Shown here in pieces: positions 1 through 10,928 of a DNA stretch of 64,000 bases; the first letter of the stretch is position 1, and each line of letters starts with the position of its first letter. A program made the translations under genes and the position numbers. The notes below the pieces were generated by a model, which saw nothing but the letters and a program-made list of their open reading frames with translations, made no database searches and was not told the origin of the DNA. The DNA comes from Patiria miniata (Eukaryota; Echinodermata; Asteroidea; Valvatida; Asterinidae): assembly GCF_015706575.1 (NCBI RefSeq), contig NW_024037048.1, forward strand, positions 16,509,512 through 16,573,511. The letters run 5' to 3'.

Positions 1-701
1 GGTCCTGCGTCTCAGGCGTGTCCGATGTGCTGCCAGGGGCCGGCTGCAATTCCCGGCATACCAGGTCTGCCTGGGTCCTTAGGTCAACCAGGGTCAAAGG
101 GCGAGCCAGGTCAAAAGGGTGATATTGGATCGATTGGACCTATGGGTGAGCGTGGAGCAGCTGGGCCTCAAGGGGACGAAGGCATAGGCCAGCCCGGAAA
201 AATTGGTCCAAGAGGAGTCCCAGGTGTTGTAGGGCCAACGGGGGAAACTGGTGTCAAAGGTCAAAAGGGTGAGCCAGGGGAGGCACCAGACGACTCCAAC
301 CAGCGGGTAGCATTCACCGTGGTGAGGACGAGCCTCTCGGATACCTCTACGAGTCACGACACCCGTTTGCCCTTCCAGGCGACCAAGACGCTTCTGCCGG
401 GTACCAGCTTCGATCTCGAGACCGGCACGTTCACGTGTGTGGTGTGCCGGGCACCTACGTGTTCATGTTTTCTGTGTGCAAATATCCTCCCAGCAGCGAG
501 CTGTACGTTTATCTCCGGAAGAACGGCGACGCGGTTGTCTCTGGCCGTAGCAATGATCCAAGTCGCAATGAGCAGGTGTCTGGGAGCGCGGTGGTGGTTC
601 TGCAGCGTGGAGATACGATGTATCTCTCAATGTCCGGTAGGGCGGATAGTAGTTCCTATCACTACACCTCATTCAGTGGCTTCCTCCTTTACCCCGAATA
701 A
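1..701 (+). pseudogene. collagen-C1q protein, copy 1 (5'-cut, frameshifted)
   Basis: This is the second copy of the secreted collagen-C1q gene at 42567-43361. The window edge cuts it: base 1 is the codon for residue 35 of the intact copy, so signal peptide and promoter are outside. The Cys motif, all 26 Gly-X-Y triplets and the start of the C1q domain read in frame 1. At about 435-440 a GT repeat is one unit longer than in the other copy, and the rest of the C1q domain continues in another frame to the stop at 699-701. The protein would lose most of the C1q head. It is a recent pseudogene, or the insertion is an assembly error, since the two frames stay otherwise clean. AATAAA overlaps the stop codon as in the intact copy. 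Confidence 0.85.
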
Positions 702-837
702 ACACAACACAACAAATCCAACACATAAAGATACACAAGCATTGTGTTGCTGATTTTTTTAATCGCTTTCCATTTTGCCGAAACAATAACTAATGAATTA
801 AAACAAATATTGTTCAAAAACAATGTCACAAAATATT

Positions 838-970
838 ATTTCTGTTTTTACTTTTAGCCTCTGAAGAAGAACTTGCTAAGTTCGCAACGTCAGGCCACAT
901 TAATTTTAAGATTTATATATTTCAGGTCCATCCAGTCAGTAAGCAGTTTGCAGCAGTTTTACTACTTTTT
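838..970. other. insertion absent from the second C1q copy
   Basis: Copy 1 carries about 130 bases in its 3' flank that the paralogous flank near 43,490 lacks. On both sides the copies align closely. I see no clear terminal repeats, so it may be an insertion here or a deletion in the other copy. Confidence 0.5.
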
Positions 971-2256
971 TCAAAATATTATTATTACGGTTTTTGCTTT
1001 GCGCATGCGCCGATCTGTATACAACAATGGATTTGCCATTTTTTGACTTTCTGCAAAACAAAATATTTAGCTTTATGCATAAGTATTGAGATATAGTGAA
1101 AAGTGTGCGTTAAGTTTGTTGCCAAACTTGACAACGATTTTTTTTTTCATTGTATCCATTGTAGGCCTATCGGGAAGTATTTTGATGGAATATTTTTTTC
1201 AAAGCAAGCTGGGTCATCATTTTTTTTTAGAAACAAAAGGTTTGCAATAAAGCAGTGCCACCATGTATCCAGAAATGTTAACAACTAAAAAAAAATGTGT
1301 TTATCTAGACCAACCTGGATTTTTGAGGCCATGTTTCTGACCGCCATGTTTTTTTAGGCAACATTTTGTCAACATATAAAATAACGTGTTTCTTTTCCCG
1401 AAAATAAATGCAACTTGTTTGTAGTATTGGGTATTTAAAACAGATTAATTAAACACAATAACTGTATCCTAATTGAAGCAAACAAGGTATAAAAGACCTA
1501 CAGACAAACAAAATATTTTGCTACATACCTGGATAATTTTAGAGCATTACTGTAACATGTTATTTTCTTCGCCATATGTTCCCTGTATGCCCAGCACAGA
1601 TAATGTCAATTAAATCAATCCCATGTATGTATCAATTTTTATTCATGTCACGAAAAAGTCTCGAGTGATTGAATCTGATTTTCTTATAGACTTTAAGCTT
1701 GGCATTTGGATTAAAAATTGTTTGAAATATTCTAATGCTATTCACAGCAATTAGAATACACTGGTTTTTATTAAATGATTGCATTATTTTAAACGTTACA
1801 ATATGTGAGAATTATGTAAAAGTAGTACAATTGACTGGCTATGAAAACAGTATGCATAAAACCTCATTCTGAGGATTACCAAAAGCACCACCATTGTTGA
1901 TAAATACTCTCTTTTTTTTGCTTGGCTTCGTTATGAAAAAAAACAGGATTTTAATTACTTTCAGTTGAAACAGAAACGTACCCACAGTAATGAAAAAAGT
2001 GGAGTTGGCTGTTGTTTTTAAAGCCCGCAAAAGTGAGACAAGTGTTTCTTGATTAAAAGACTCCAAATTATTTGAAGACTTTCATTGTTCTTAATCAGCA
2101 TTACTTGATTGCATTCAAGAAACTCACTTTGAAAACATCAGTGAAAGTGTGAGCCCGTTAGATGGTAAAGAAACAATCTCAACGAAATCAATCAAAACAA
2201 AGCACAAATTCCATTCAAGTGAGGAGGGTCTTTCAACTGGTTGGAATTGTCCTTTG
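971..2256. other. 3' flank of C1q copy 1, no gene seen
   Basis: AT-rich sequence that aligns along its length with about 43,500-44,800. Short reading frames here are not kept between the two copies. I see no RNA gene or transposon ends. Confidence 0.5.
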
Positions 2257-2409
2257 TCACTTTATCATTTCAAGTGAATTTCTTTGTATTGACTTTATTT
2301 GAATGCCATATTTGGCATCCCTGCTGACAGCATATCCTTGGATAATGTCTCCAGCCAGCACATGTACATGTAAGCTGAATAAGTACGCTTCCTGGGAAAA
2401 GGTAGACTC
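2257..2409 (-). other. possible exon of unknown gene
   Basis: On the minus strand a strong acceptor (TTTGATTTCTTGCAG) precedes an open frame of 50 codons starting ESTFSQEAYLFSLH and running to a TGA. The duplicate (5' end at 44938) keeps the acceptor and about the first 39 codons with mostly silent or mild changes, then loses the frame at a T run. It does not match the cotransporter's expected last exon. I do not recognise it, and it could be chance. Confidence 0.25.
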
Positions 2410-2449
2410 CTGCAAGAAATCAAAGAAAAGGTTATAATGGACCCTTCCT

Positions 2450-2535
2450 GCATGTCAATCAACAGTGCACATTGGCCAATCAGATCACCACTTTTGATCA
2501 GGTGACCACAGTAGCTCAGTCAGACTGGGTCACAA
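2450..2535. repeat. dispersed repeat, also at 44,970 and 63,410
   Basis: A block containing GTCAATCA, CAGTGCACA and CCAATCAGATC, followed by a GATCAGGTGACCACA-like stretch, is found here, in the paralogous flank near 44,970-45,055 and beside the IFT56 remnant near 63,410-63,470. The third site is outside the segmental duplication, so this is an interspersed repeat. Confidence 0.5.
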
Positions 2536-2797
2536 GCACTGTTAGATTTATTGCACCAGCGGTTAACACCCCCCCCCCCCCTCGAGTATTCTGTAAAAAG
2601 TGCCCTTTTTTACACAAGTAACCTTTTAGTCTTTACACAAGTGTCCTTAGTTTTGTTTAAAACGTTTCTTGTTTCGCCAGCGGCTTTTAAAGAATATTTG
2701 GTATTTCGTGTAAACGTCAGCAATTGTACCGCCATGAAAAGCGCCACCCATTGACCTACCGCCGTTTGCGAGTTAACCACGCCCCTTTGACAACTCT

Positions 2798-2979
2798 ATG
2801 AGCCTTTTTGCTGATACTGCCATCTTTGAATTATTTTTTTTTCGGGGGGGGGGGGGGGGAGGCATTACAGTGAAAATACGTCTCATCATGCAACTGTAGC
2901 TGAGAATGATGGCATGACTTTTCAATGTAATGCCCCCCCCCCCCATTTCAAAGATGGCGGTATCCGCGAAACGGCTCAT
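2798..2979. mobile_element. foldback MITE with ~35-bp inverted ends
   Basis: The left end (ATGAGCC...CATCTTTGAA) is repeated inverted at the right end over about 35 bp with a few mismatches. Inside are a G run and a C run that also pair, so the unit can fold into one long hairpin. It codes for nothing. The same insertion is at 45338-45512, so it predates the segmental duplication. Confidence 0.7.
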
Positions 2980-3136
2980 GGAATTTTGTACATTAATTTT
3001 TGTTTGTCTCAGATTTTGGCGTTCTGCGTCCATTTGTATATCATGTTTAGACAATATTTTACAAGCTGCGTTGACGCAATTCCCCCGTGATAGGTTAATT
3101 GTCCGATAGTGGCCATTATCGCCGGTTTGTACTTAC

Positions 3137-3204
3137 ATGACAATGAGCTGAGCCTCCTGGGAATGTTGGCGAAGCAATTCACGGATCCGCATCTGTCTGT
3201 TGGT
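3137..3204 (-). pseudogene. SLC12 exon fragment, RQMRIRELL type, copy 1
   Basis: A 68-nt exon reading TNRQMRIRELLRQHSQEA then QLIVM, between a T-rich TTTCAG acceptor and a GTAAGT donor. It matches the part of NKCC/NCC just before the final segment (TYRQIRLNELLKEHSS-ANIIVM in NKCC1). It enters in phase 0, which fits the phase-0 end of the larger exon at 3674-3993 next upstream on this strand. The expected following exon (LPVARKG...) is not in the window. Confidence 0.75.
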
Positions 3205-3673
3205 CTGAAAGAAAAAAAAGATTTCAGGCGAAAAAATGTCGTGATTTATTGATGTTTACTAAAGTCGAGTTCCATGCACTTGGCAAATCAAATGAACTGA
3301 GAGTTGTACAAAAAATGGATTGAAAGTGATCAATCTCATTATTGAAAATCAGCCTCCAGGATGTCAAAGGTTGGACCCAATTAACAGATGTTGCAAGACT
3401 GGACTTAAAATCACACAAACCAGGGACTAAGCGTAAAGTGGATACTGGTAAAGCTTTAAGTGTATTGCCTCCATGCATGGACAAAAGAGGGCGCTTTATA
3501 GTAAAAGCAAGCAGAAGCCGGAATGAGGGACACTTCACTGGTTCACTCATGCTGGTTATCGTGTATTTGGTACCAGCATTTATAAGCCACGATGGCGCCC
3601 AAATGGCCCTCGTTTATAGTTTTCTCTGTGGAAGGGGGGGGGGGGGTGCTTGAGCGCAAGGAGGAGATTCTAC

Positions 3674-3993
3674 CTTCTCGTTGAGCGTGGTGACTCCTTC
3701 CTTGCTGATCTTCCAAGGAAACTTCTCCGTGGTCTCCCCTGCTTCCTCATCCAGCATCCAGGGTTTGGACAGCTCCTTGAACCGTCTCAGGATCTACTCC
3801 TTGGGCTTCTTGTTCAGGTCCGGGATGACCTCCACGTCCGAGCAGTTGATGCGGAACTTGCTGAGCATGTTGGCCATGTTCATCTTCTCCCTGTCCATTT
3901 GCTCCTTTTTGCCCGTGGTGGCAAAGACGCGCAGCTTGCATTTCTCCCAGTTGGATTTCATGGAGATGAGGTGATCGATGAGTAGGATCAAGC
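3674..3993 (-). pseudogene. SLC12 C-terminal exon, copy 1
   Basis: Full-length 320-nt version of the exon described at 46207-46526, reading LILLIDHLISMKS then NWEKCKLRVFATTGKKEQ. TAG interrupts it after NKKPKE, with the frame open again to the GTAGAATC donor. Long C runs on the minus strand sit right against the acceptor and again beyond the donor. Confidence 0.8.
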
Positions 3994-4468
3994 CTGGGGG
4001 TGGTGGGAGGTGGGGGCGGAGGTTGGGGGGGGGGGGTTCACAAACAAAAATTATACAGAACATTAAATAAAGCATGTGTTTCCTTAGACATGCAGCCATC
4101 CAGAATAACCTGAGAGATCTCTGAAAGGCTCCATGAAATGAATTGGACACTGAAACATATAATACAATAATCAGGCCAACCAAGAACCAAAAGTGTGGTG
4201 TTTTCTACTACATACAAAAAAACAACTGTGTGGTAGGGTAGGTAAAAATCTGTTTTGAAGGGTTTGACATTTCAATAGCCTAAAAATATAGGGTGGGATG
4301 ATAGTCATTAAAATTTACTTTTTTTCTCTATTTTAATTTGCATGCATTAATTAACATGTGAATCATTCTGCCGACTACTGACCAACTTACACAAAAATAA
4401 ATATAAAGTTTATAGTTTTCACTGTGGAGGGGGGGGGGGGGTGCTTGATCCCAAGGAGGAGATTCTAC

Positions 4469-4652
4469 CTTCTCTTTGAGCATGGTGACTTCTTCCTTGC
4501 TGATTTTCCTAGGAAACTTCTCCGTGGTCTCCCCTGCTTCCTCATCCAGCATCCAGGGTTTGGAGAGCTCCTTGATGATTGTGTTGGTCTTGATCTTACC
4601 CAACAAACAGCACAGAACTCCATCTTGGGCAAAATCTTGTCCTTGTACCAGC
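4469..4652 (-). pseudogene. chimeric SLC12 exon (WYKDKI head + LDEEAGE tail), copy 1
   Basis: The acceptor and first ~48 nt are those of the transmembrane-region exon seen whole at 11704-11826. At a GTTGG-type microhomology it switches to the GKIKTNTIIKELSKPW exon seen at 14626-14771. Head and tail are in different frames, so no continuous protein can be read. Among the exons of this tail type only this copy lacks a 2-nt insertion, so its tail reads MLDEEAGETTEKFPRKIS without a break. Confidence 0.65.
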
Positions 4653-4989
4653 CTTCAGAAAAAGAAAAAAACAGTCAATTGTTATTTAATGGTCTTAACT
4701 TGGTTATCGTTAAGATCGGAGTAAACCTGAAGTTAACACAACCTAGATATACCTCACGGTATACCAAACGTTAAATCTGACACCGTGGCAGCAAGGAGAT
4801 TTCCACCTTTCTATGAATATGCCTTTGAATGAGCATGACGACTATTTATAAAAGATATAGACATATATCATACTCGGCAATAGGGATAGTCAGTGGAAAG
4901 AACTTGGGACAGGTGTGTACAAAGTTACGCGCAAGACTCAGACTTGTTTTAAGCGAATTACTGAGAAGACGACCATAATTATTGGTAAT

Positions 4990-5795
4990 GAGGATACTTT
5001 TATTATGGAGTAGATTAACCATCTTGGTGAGGAGGATATTTTTTTAGAAGGGAATTATGAAGGAGACTAACCATCTTGGCTAGGAGGATTTTTTTTTTAG
5101 AAGGGAACTATGGAGGAGACTTTAACCAGCTTGGCTCGGAGGAAAATTTTAGAAGGGAATTATGGAGGAAATTTATCATCTTGGCTAGGAGGATATGTTT
5201 AAGAAGGGCACTATGGAGGAGACTAACCATCTTTGCTCGGAGGTTTAAAAAAAAAAGAATTATGGAGAAGACTAACCATCGTGGCTAGGAGGATATTTTT
5301 AGAAGGGAATTACAGAGGAGACTTACCATATCTTGGCTAGGAGAATATTTTTAGAAGGGAATCATGGAGGAGATTAAACATCTTGGCTAGGAGAATATTT
5401 TTTTTAAAAGGGAATTATGGAGGAGACAAAGCATCATGGTTAGGAGGATATTTGTTTTAGAAGGGATTTTTTGAGATGACTATTACCATCCCGGCTAATG
5501 GACATTTTTAGAAGGAATTTATGGAAGAGACTAACAATCTAAGCTAGAAGGACATTTTTTAAGAAGGGAATTATGAAGAAGACCAGCCATCCTGTCTAGG
5601 AGAATATTTTTTAAAAGGGAGTTATGGAGTAGATTAACCATCTTGGCTAGGAGGATATTTTTTTTAGAAGGGAATTATGGAGGAGACTATAGCCATATTG
5701 GCTAGGGGCATATATTTTTTTGAGAGGAATTAATGAGGATATTAACCATCTTGGCTAGGAGGATATATTGGGTTTTAAAAAAAAAAAATTTAATT
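4990..5795. repeat. 51-bp minisatellite, array 1
   Basis: About 15 imperfect units of a 51-bp repeat with core ACCATCTTGGCTAGGAGGAT, then a T run, AGAAGGGAATTATGG and AGGAGACTA. Length changes are mostly in the T run. The frame that stays open through several units reflects the unit length (3 x 17) and is not evidence of coding. Confidence 0.9.
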
Positions 5796-5944
5796 GTTTT
5801 ATTTTTATAGAAGAATATTTCATCAAGTATTAAATATCGTGACAAATGACGAATTAGTTATAATGCAGGCTAGGGGGCTTGCTTTGTTAATGAGGAAAAA
5901 GGATTTGATATTTGAAGGAAGGAGGTTAATCAAAACATTTTCCA

Positions 5945-6015
5945 GCTCCCCCCCCCCAACTTGACATCGCACGCACCCCCCCCCCCCCCCTAGCCAAAGC
6001 TAGATCCACCCCTGT
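5945..6015. mobile_element. solo end of a CAGGGGTGGATC-type transposon
   Basis: Two C runs are followed by AGCTAGATCCACCCCTG, the reverse complement of the end found on many C/G-run MITEs (compare 35938-36122). I find no partner end to the left. The same end recurs near 12,985 and 48,445 at the same place in the cassette, so it was copied with the array. Confidence 0.5.
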
Positions 6016-6317
6016 TTAGGATTTCACGCTAGTTTCTGCTATAGTGAGTAGGTTTGCGTAATTGTGAAGTAAGTGCCCTTAGATTAGCCACTCATTATTT
6101 TCATGGGAATTGCCAACACTACAACAGACATTTTTGCATGACACTTAGAAATTACGGCTTTTGCAAAAGTGTAAACAATCAGTTACAGGGGATAACTTCT
6201 GTGCTTACAGGGATAGCGCAGGATTTCTGTGCTAGTGTGCTAGATCATCAGCACAGAATTGTGTGCTTAAACCATGAAATTGAGTCTATTGAGTTAGTAG
6301 TGGCTTTGTGTACTTAC

Positions 6318-6385
6318 ATGACAATGAGCTGAGCCTCCTGGGAATGTTGGAGAAGCAATTCACGGATCCGCATCTGTCTGTTGGT
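6318..6385 (-). pseudogene. SLC12 exon fragment, RQMRIRELL type, copy 2
   Basis: 68 nt, splice sites and frame intact (RELLLQHSQEAQLIVM). It lies 3,181 bp from copy 1, which gives the basic cassette length. Confidence 0.75.
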
Positions 6386-6847
6386 CTGAAAGAAAAAGAA
6401 AGATTTCAGGCGAAAAAATGTCGTGATTTATTGATGTTTAATAAAGTCGAGTTCCATGCACTTGGCAAATCAAATGAACTGAGAGTTGTACGGAAAAATG
6501 GATTGAAAGTGATCAATCTCATTGAAAATCACCCACCAGAATGTCAAAGGTTGGACACAATTAACAGATGTTGCAAGACTGGACTTAAAAACACACAAAC
6601 CAGGGACTAAGCGTAAAGTGGATACTGGGAAAGCTTTAAGTGTATTGTCTCCATGCATGGACAAAAGAGGGCGCTTTATAGTCAAACTAGCAGAAGCCGG
6701 AATGAGGGACACTTCACTGGTTCACTCATGCTGGTTATCGTGTATTTGGAACCAGCATTTATAAGCCACGATGGCGCCCAAATGGCCCTCGTTTATAGTT
6801 TTCTCTGTGGAAGGGGGGGGTGTTTAAGCGCAAGAAGGAGATTCTAC

Positions 6848-7167
6848 CTTCTCTTTGAGCGTAGTGACTTCTTCCTTGCTGATCTTCCAAGGAAATTTCT
6901 CCGTGGTCTCCCCTGCTTCCTCATCCAGCATCCAGGGTTTGGACAGCTCCTTGAACCGTCTCAGGCTCTACTCCTTGGGTTTCTTGTTCAGGTCCGGGAT
7001 GACCTCCACGTCCGAGCAGTTGATGCGGAACTTGCTGAGCATGTTGGCCATGTTCATCTTCTCCCTGTCCATTTGCTCCTTCTTGCTCGTGGTGGCAAAG
7101 ACGCGCAGCTTGCATTTCTCCCAGTTGGATTTCATGGAGATGAGGTGAGGGATGAGTAGGGTCAAGC
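6848..7167 (-). pseudogene. SLC12 C-terminal exon, copy 2
   Basis: 320 nt. This copy reads LTLLIPHLISMKS at its start, identical to NKCC/NCC at LTLLIP, and so is nearest the ancestral sequence there. The conserved TAG follows NKKPKE. Two G runs (C on the coding strand), interrupted by a short GAGGT stretch, abut the acceptor. Confidence 0.8.
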
Positions 7168-7648
7168 CTGGGGGGGGGGGGGGGGGCGAGGTGGGGGGGG
7201 GGGTCACAAACAAAAATTATACAGAGCATTATTTCCCTTTGACATAAAGCATGTGTTTCCTTAGACATGCAGCCATCCAGAATAACCTGAGAGATCTCTG
7301 AAAGGCTCCATGAAATGAATTGGACACTGAAACATATAATAAAATAATCAGGCCAACCAAGAACCAAAAGTGTGGTGTTTTCTACTACATACAAAAAACA
7401 ACTGTGTGGTAGGGTAGGTAAAAATCTGTTTTGGGGGGTTTGACATTTCAATAGCCTAAAAATATAGGGTGGGATGATAGTCATTAAAATTTACTTTTTT
7501 TTCTCTACTTTAATTTGCATGCATTAATTAACATGTGAATCATTCTGCCGACTACTGACCAACTTACACAAAAATAAATATAAAGTTTATAGTTTTCACT
7601 GTGGAGGGGGGGGGGGGGGGTTGCTTGATCCCAAGGAGGAGATTCTAC

Positions 7649-7834
7649 CTTCTCTTTGAGCATGGTGACTTCTTCCTTGCTGATCTTCCAAGGAAACTTC
7701 TCCGTGGTCTCCAGGCTGCTTCCTCATCCAGCATCCAGGGTTTGGAGAGCTCCTTGATGATTGTGTTGGTCTTGATCTTACCCAACCAACAGCACAGAAC
7801 TCCATCTTGGGCAAAATCTTGTCCTTGTACCAGC
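7649..7834 (-). pseudogene. chimeric SLC12 exon, copy 2
   Basis: Same head-tail fusion as at 4469-4652 (WYKDKILPKMEFCAVG joined to the GKIKTNT exon). The tail carries the 2-nt insertion (GCAGCCTGGAG in place of GCAGGGGAG on the minus strand) found in most tails. A shared breakpoint means the fusion occurred once and was then copied. Confidence 0.65.
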
Positions 7835-8171
7835 CTTCAGAAAAAGAAAAAAAAAACAGTCAATTGTTATTTAATGATCGTTAACTTGGTTATCGTTAAG
7901 ATTGGAGTAAACCTGAAGTTAACACAACCTAGATATACCTCACGGTATACCAAACGTTAAATCTGACACCGTGGCAGCAAGGAGATTTCAACCTTTCTAT
8001 GAATATGCCTTTGAATGAGCATGACGACTATTTATAAAAGATATAGACATATATCATACTCGGCAATAGGGATAGTCATTGGAAAGAACTTGGGACAGGT
8101 GTATACAAAGTTACGCGCAAGACTCAGACTTGTTTTAAGCGAATTACTGAGAAGACGACCATAATTATTGG

Positions 8172-8775
8172 TAATGAGGATACTTTTATTATGGAGTAGA
8201 TTAACCATCTTGGTTAGGGGGATATTTTTTTAGAAGGGAATTATGGAGGAGACTAACCATCTTGGCTAGAAGGATATTTTTCTTAGAAGGGAACTATGGA
8301 GGAGACTAAACCATGCTTGGCTCGGAGGGTGCTTTTTTTTTTTGAAGGAAATTATGGAGGAGACTACCATATTGGCTTGGAGGATATTTTTTTAGGAGGG
8401 AATTACTGAGGGGACTAACCATCTTGCCTAGGAGAATATTTTTTAGAAGGGAATTATGGAGGAGAGGAACCATCATGGTTAGGAGGATATTTGTTTTAGA
8501 AAGGATTTATGGAGAAGACTAACCATCTTGGCTAAAAGGACATTTTTAGAGGGAATTTATGGAAGAGACTAACTATCTTGGCTAGGAGAATATTTTTTAG
8601 AAGGGAATTATGGAGGAGACGAACCATCATGGTTAGGAGGATATTTGTTTTAGAAGGGATTTATGGAGAAGATTAATCATCTTGGCTAAAAGGACATTTT
8701 TAGAGGGAATTTATGGAAGAGAGAAACTATCTTGGCTAGGAGGATATTTTTTTAATAGGGAATTATGAAGAAGAC
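8172..8775. repeat. 51-bp minisatellite, array 2
   Basis: About 12 units of the repeat described at 4990-5795. Immediately right, about 8,790-8,850, is a degraded stub of the intron next to the RQMRIRELL exon. The exon itself is gone from this cassette. Confidence 0.85.
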
Positions 8776-9227
8776 CAAAGATTTTAGGTGGAAAATGGAC
8801 TGGAATATTGATGTTTAATATGTCGAGTTCCACTTGGCAAAGAAAATGAACTACTTAAGGGTTGTTCAATTTGCACTGAAAGTGATCAATACTAATATTT
8901 GAAAAATAACCCACAAGAATGTCAAAGGTTGGACACAATTAACAGATGTTGCAAGACTGGACTTAAAATCACACAAACCAGGGACTAAGCGTAAAGTGGA
9001 TACTGGTAAAGCTTTAAGTGTATTGTCTCCATGCATGGACAAAAGAGGGCGCTTTATAGTCAAACAAGCAGAAGCCGGAATGAGGGACACTTCACTGGTT
9101 CACTCATGCTGGTTATCGTGTATTTGGTACCAGCATTTATAAGCCACGATGGCGGCCAAATGGCCCTCGTTGATGGTTTTCTCTGTGGAAGGGGTGGGGG
9201 TGCTTGAGCGCAAGAAGGAGATTCTAC

Positions 9228-9516
9228 CTTCTCGTTGAGCGTAGTGACTCCTTCCTTGCTGATCTTCCAAGGAAACTTCTCTGTGGTCTCCCCTGCTTCC
9301 TCATCCAGCATCCAGGGTTTGGACAGCTCCTTGAACCGTCTCAGGCTCTACCCCTCCACGTCCGAGCAGTTGATGCGGAACTTGCTGAGCATGTTGGCCA
9401 TGTTCATCTTCTCCCTGTTCATTTGCTCCTTCTTGCCCGTGGCGGCAAAGACGCGCAGCTTGCATTTCTCCCAGTTGGATTTCAAGGAGATGAGGTTGGG
9501 ATGAGTAGGGTCAAGC
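9228..9516 (-). pseudogene. SLC12 C-terminal exon, copy 3 (internal deletion)
   Basis: 289 nt. About 30 nt are missing around DLNKKPKE and the conserved TAG, and one base is missing near the start, so it is out of frame twice. A very long C tract on the coding strand (plus strand about 9519-9575) abuts the acceptor. Confidence 0.75.
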
Positions 9517-9752
9517 CTGGGGGGGGGGGGGGGGGGGGGGGGGGGGTGGGAGGTGGGGGCGGAGGGGGGGGGGGTTCACAAACAAAAATTATACAGAGCA
9601 ATATTTCCCTTTGACATAAAGCATGTGTTTCCTTCGACATGCAGCCATCCAGAATAACCTGAGAGATCTCTGAAAGGCTCCCTGAAATGAATAGGACACT
9701 GAAACAAAATAATAAAGCCAATCAAGAACAAAAAGTTTGGTGTTTTCTATTA

Positions 9753-10399
9753 GGCCAAAAAAAAAAAGTCGGTCTCTGGTCAGCGCGCGGGTCAATCTTT
9801 TTTTTTTCCAAAATGTTCTGTGGTAGCTCCAACAGCGCCCTCTATTGCCGCACCTTCTCAATTTTTTTTTTACCAAAGAGCACCAAGGAATTGGAAATTG
9901 CACCAAGAGAGCACCATCGAGAGCACCAAGGCAAATTATGGAGGACACCAATGTACATGAAGACACCAAAAAAGCAAAATAGTACCCCACCTTGGGCCAA
10001 GTTCGCGCAAGGACTATAGTTGACCAATGGTTAACTAACGTTTGCCCGAACTCTGTCTAGTCGACGGTGATTGACTACGCTAGTCGACTATTTGGAACCA
10101 GCCTACTGGGGTTGGTTGCTCCGCTGGTAACCAATAGCCGTGCGTATTCATAACGCTAGCAGAGAGCCAGGATCCAGAAGTTTTGCGATGACATTTTGAC
10201 CAGCATTTGACTGGAGACGTTCGCACGTTGCTATTAGTGCGCAGGCGTAAGGTACGTCACAAATCAACCACTAGTCGACTAATGGTCCTTGCCCGAACTT
10301 GGCTTATCTGTACAATCCAAGCTTGGAAAGAAAAAGCCTCGTCCCCGCGTCATTCCGGAACTTTGGTCTGACCAGAGACCGAATATTTTATGTTTGGCC
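9753..10399. mobile_element. PIF/Harbinger-like MITE with a nested inverted repeat
   Basis: The ends are GGCCAAAA and TTTTATGTTTGGCC, followed inward by GTCTCTGGTCAG in inverted orientation. TTA is present on both sides (9750-9752 and 10400-10402). Paralogous introns (for example near 16,100 and 49,840) read straight through as TTCTATTACATATAAA, giving the empty site. A 3-bp TWA-type duplication and GGCC-like ends fit PIF/Harbinger. Inside, about 9,998-10,306, is a second inverted repeat (CAAGTTCG...CAAGGAC) with GTCGACTA motifs, probably a nested element. No transposase frame. Confidence 0.75.
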
Positions 10400-10709
10400 T
10401 TAGATATAAAAAACAACTGTGTTTAACATCCAGAATAACCTGAGAGATCTCTGAAAGGCTCTGTGAAATGAATTGGACACTGAAACAAATATTAAAATAA
10501 TATCGCCAACCAAGAACAAAAAGTGTGGTGTTTTCTATTACATATAAAAAAACAACTGTGTGGTAGGGTAGGTAAAAATCTGTTTTGGGGGTTTGAAATT
10601 TCTATAGCCTAAAAATATAAGGTGGGATGATAGTCATTAAAATTTACTTTTTTTCTCTATTTTGCATGCATTAGTTAACATGTGAATCATTCACACAGCA
10701 ATAATTTAC

Positions 10710-10821
10710 AATCAGCACTGCTCCGCATATGAGAAGGCTTGTGCTCTTGGTGATATGGGAGACGAAGTGAACCAGGGCAGGCCTGCATCCAGGGCGACCA
10801 GTCAATGCAATAATCTGTGGC
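10710..10821 (-). pseudogene. SLC12 exon fragment, RPALVHFVS type, copy 1
   Basis: 112-nt exon between TTTCCCTGTACAG and GTAAAT, reading [20 protein letters not shown] then [17 protein letters not shown]. It matches the first cytoplasmic C-terminal segment of NKCC/NCC (PQCLVLTGPPN-RPALVDFV...LMICGHVLIG). Phase 2 in, phase 0 out, compatible with 51558-51692. Open here, with a slightly weakened donor. Confidence 0.75.
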
Positions 10822-10858
10822 CTGTACAGGGAAATACAACAATCCACAAATTGAAAGG

Positions 10859-10928
10859 AAGAGGGAATAGAACCTGGGACCTCTGGATTGCCGTTCCAGT
10901 GCTCTACCAACTGAGCCACCAAGCTCCA
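10859..10928 (-). mobile_element. tRNA-derived SINE head, copy 1
   Basis: Minus strand GGAGCTTGGTGGCTCAGTTGG...AGAGCAC and GGTTCTATTCC resemble the A and B boxes of a Pol III promoter. The acceptor stem does not close well and no CCA-end context is seen, so this is a SINE head, not a tRNA gene. It lies about 37 bp upstream of the exon acceptor in all five copies of this exon. Confidence 0.65.

Noticed and set aside
3747-3941. Second minus-strand frame rich in HGQ and GQGEDEHGQ in several cassettes
   Set aside because: Shifted reading of the same exon; composition reflects the codons of the true frame.
3650-3985. Plus-strand frames over the 320-nt exon (SARRRFYLL...), repeated in every cassette
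   Set aside because: They are the antisense of the SLC12 exon. The minus frame matches the family at conserved positions, and the plus frames match nothing.
4990-5795. CRISPR-like array of spaced repeats
   Set aside because: Units have no unique spacers and vary throughout; animal minisatellite.
10859-10928. Functional tRNA gene
   Set aside because: Poor acceptor-stem pairing, altered B box, and location inside a duplicated intron; a SINE head explains it.
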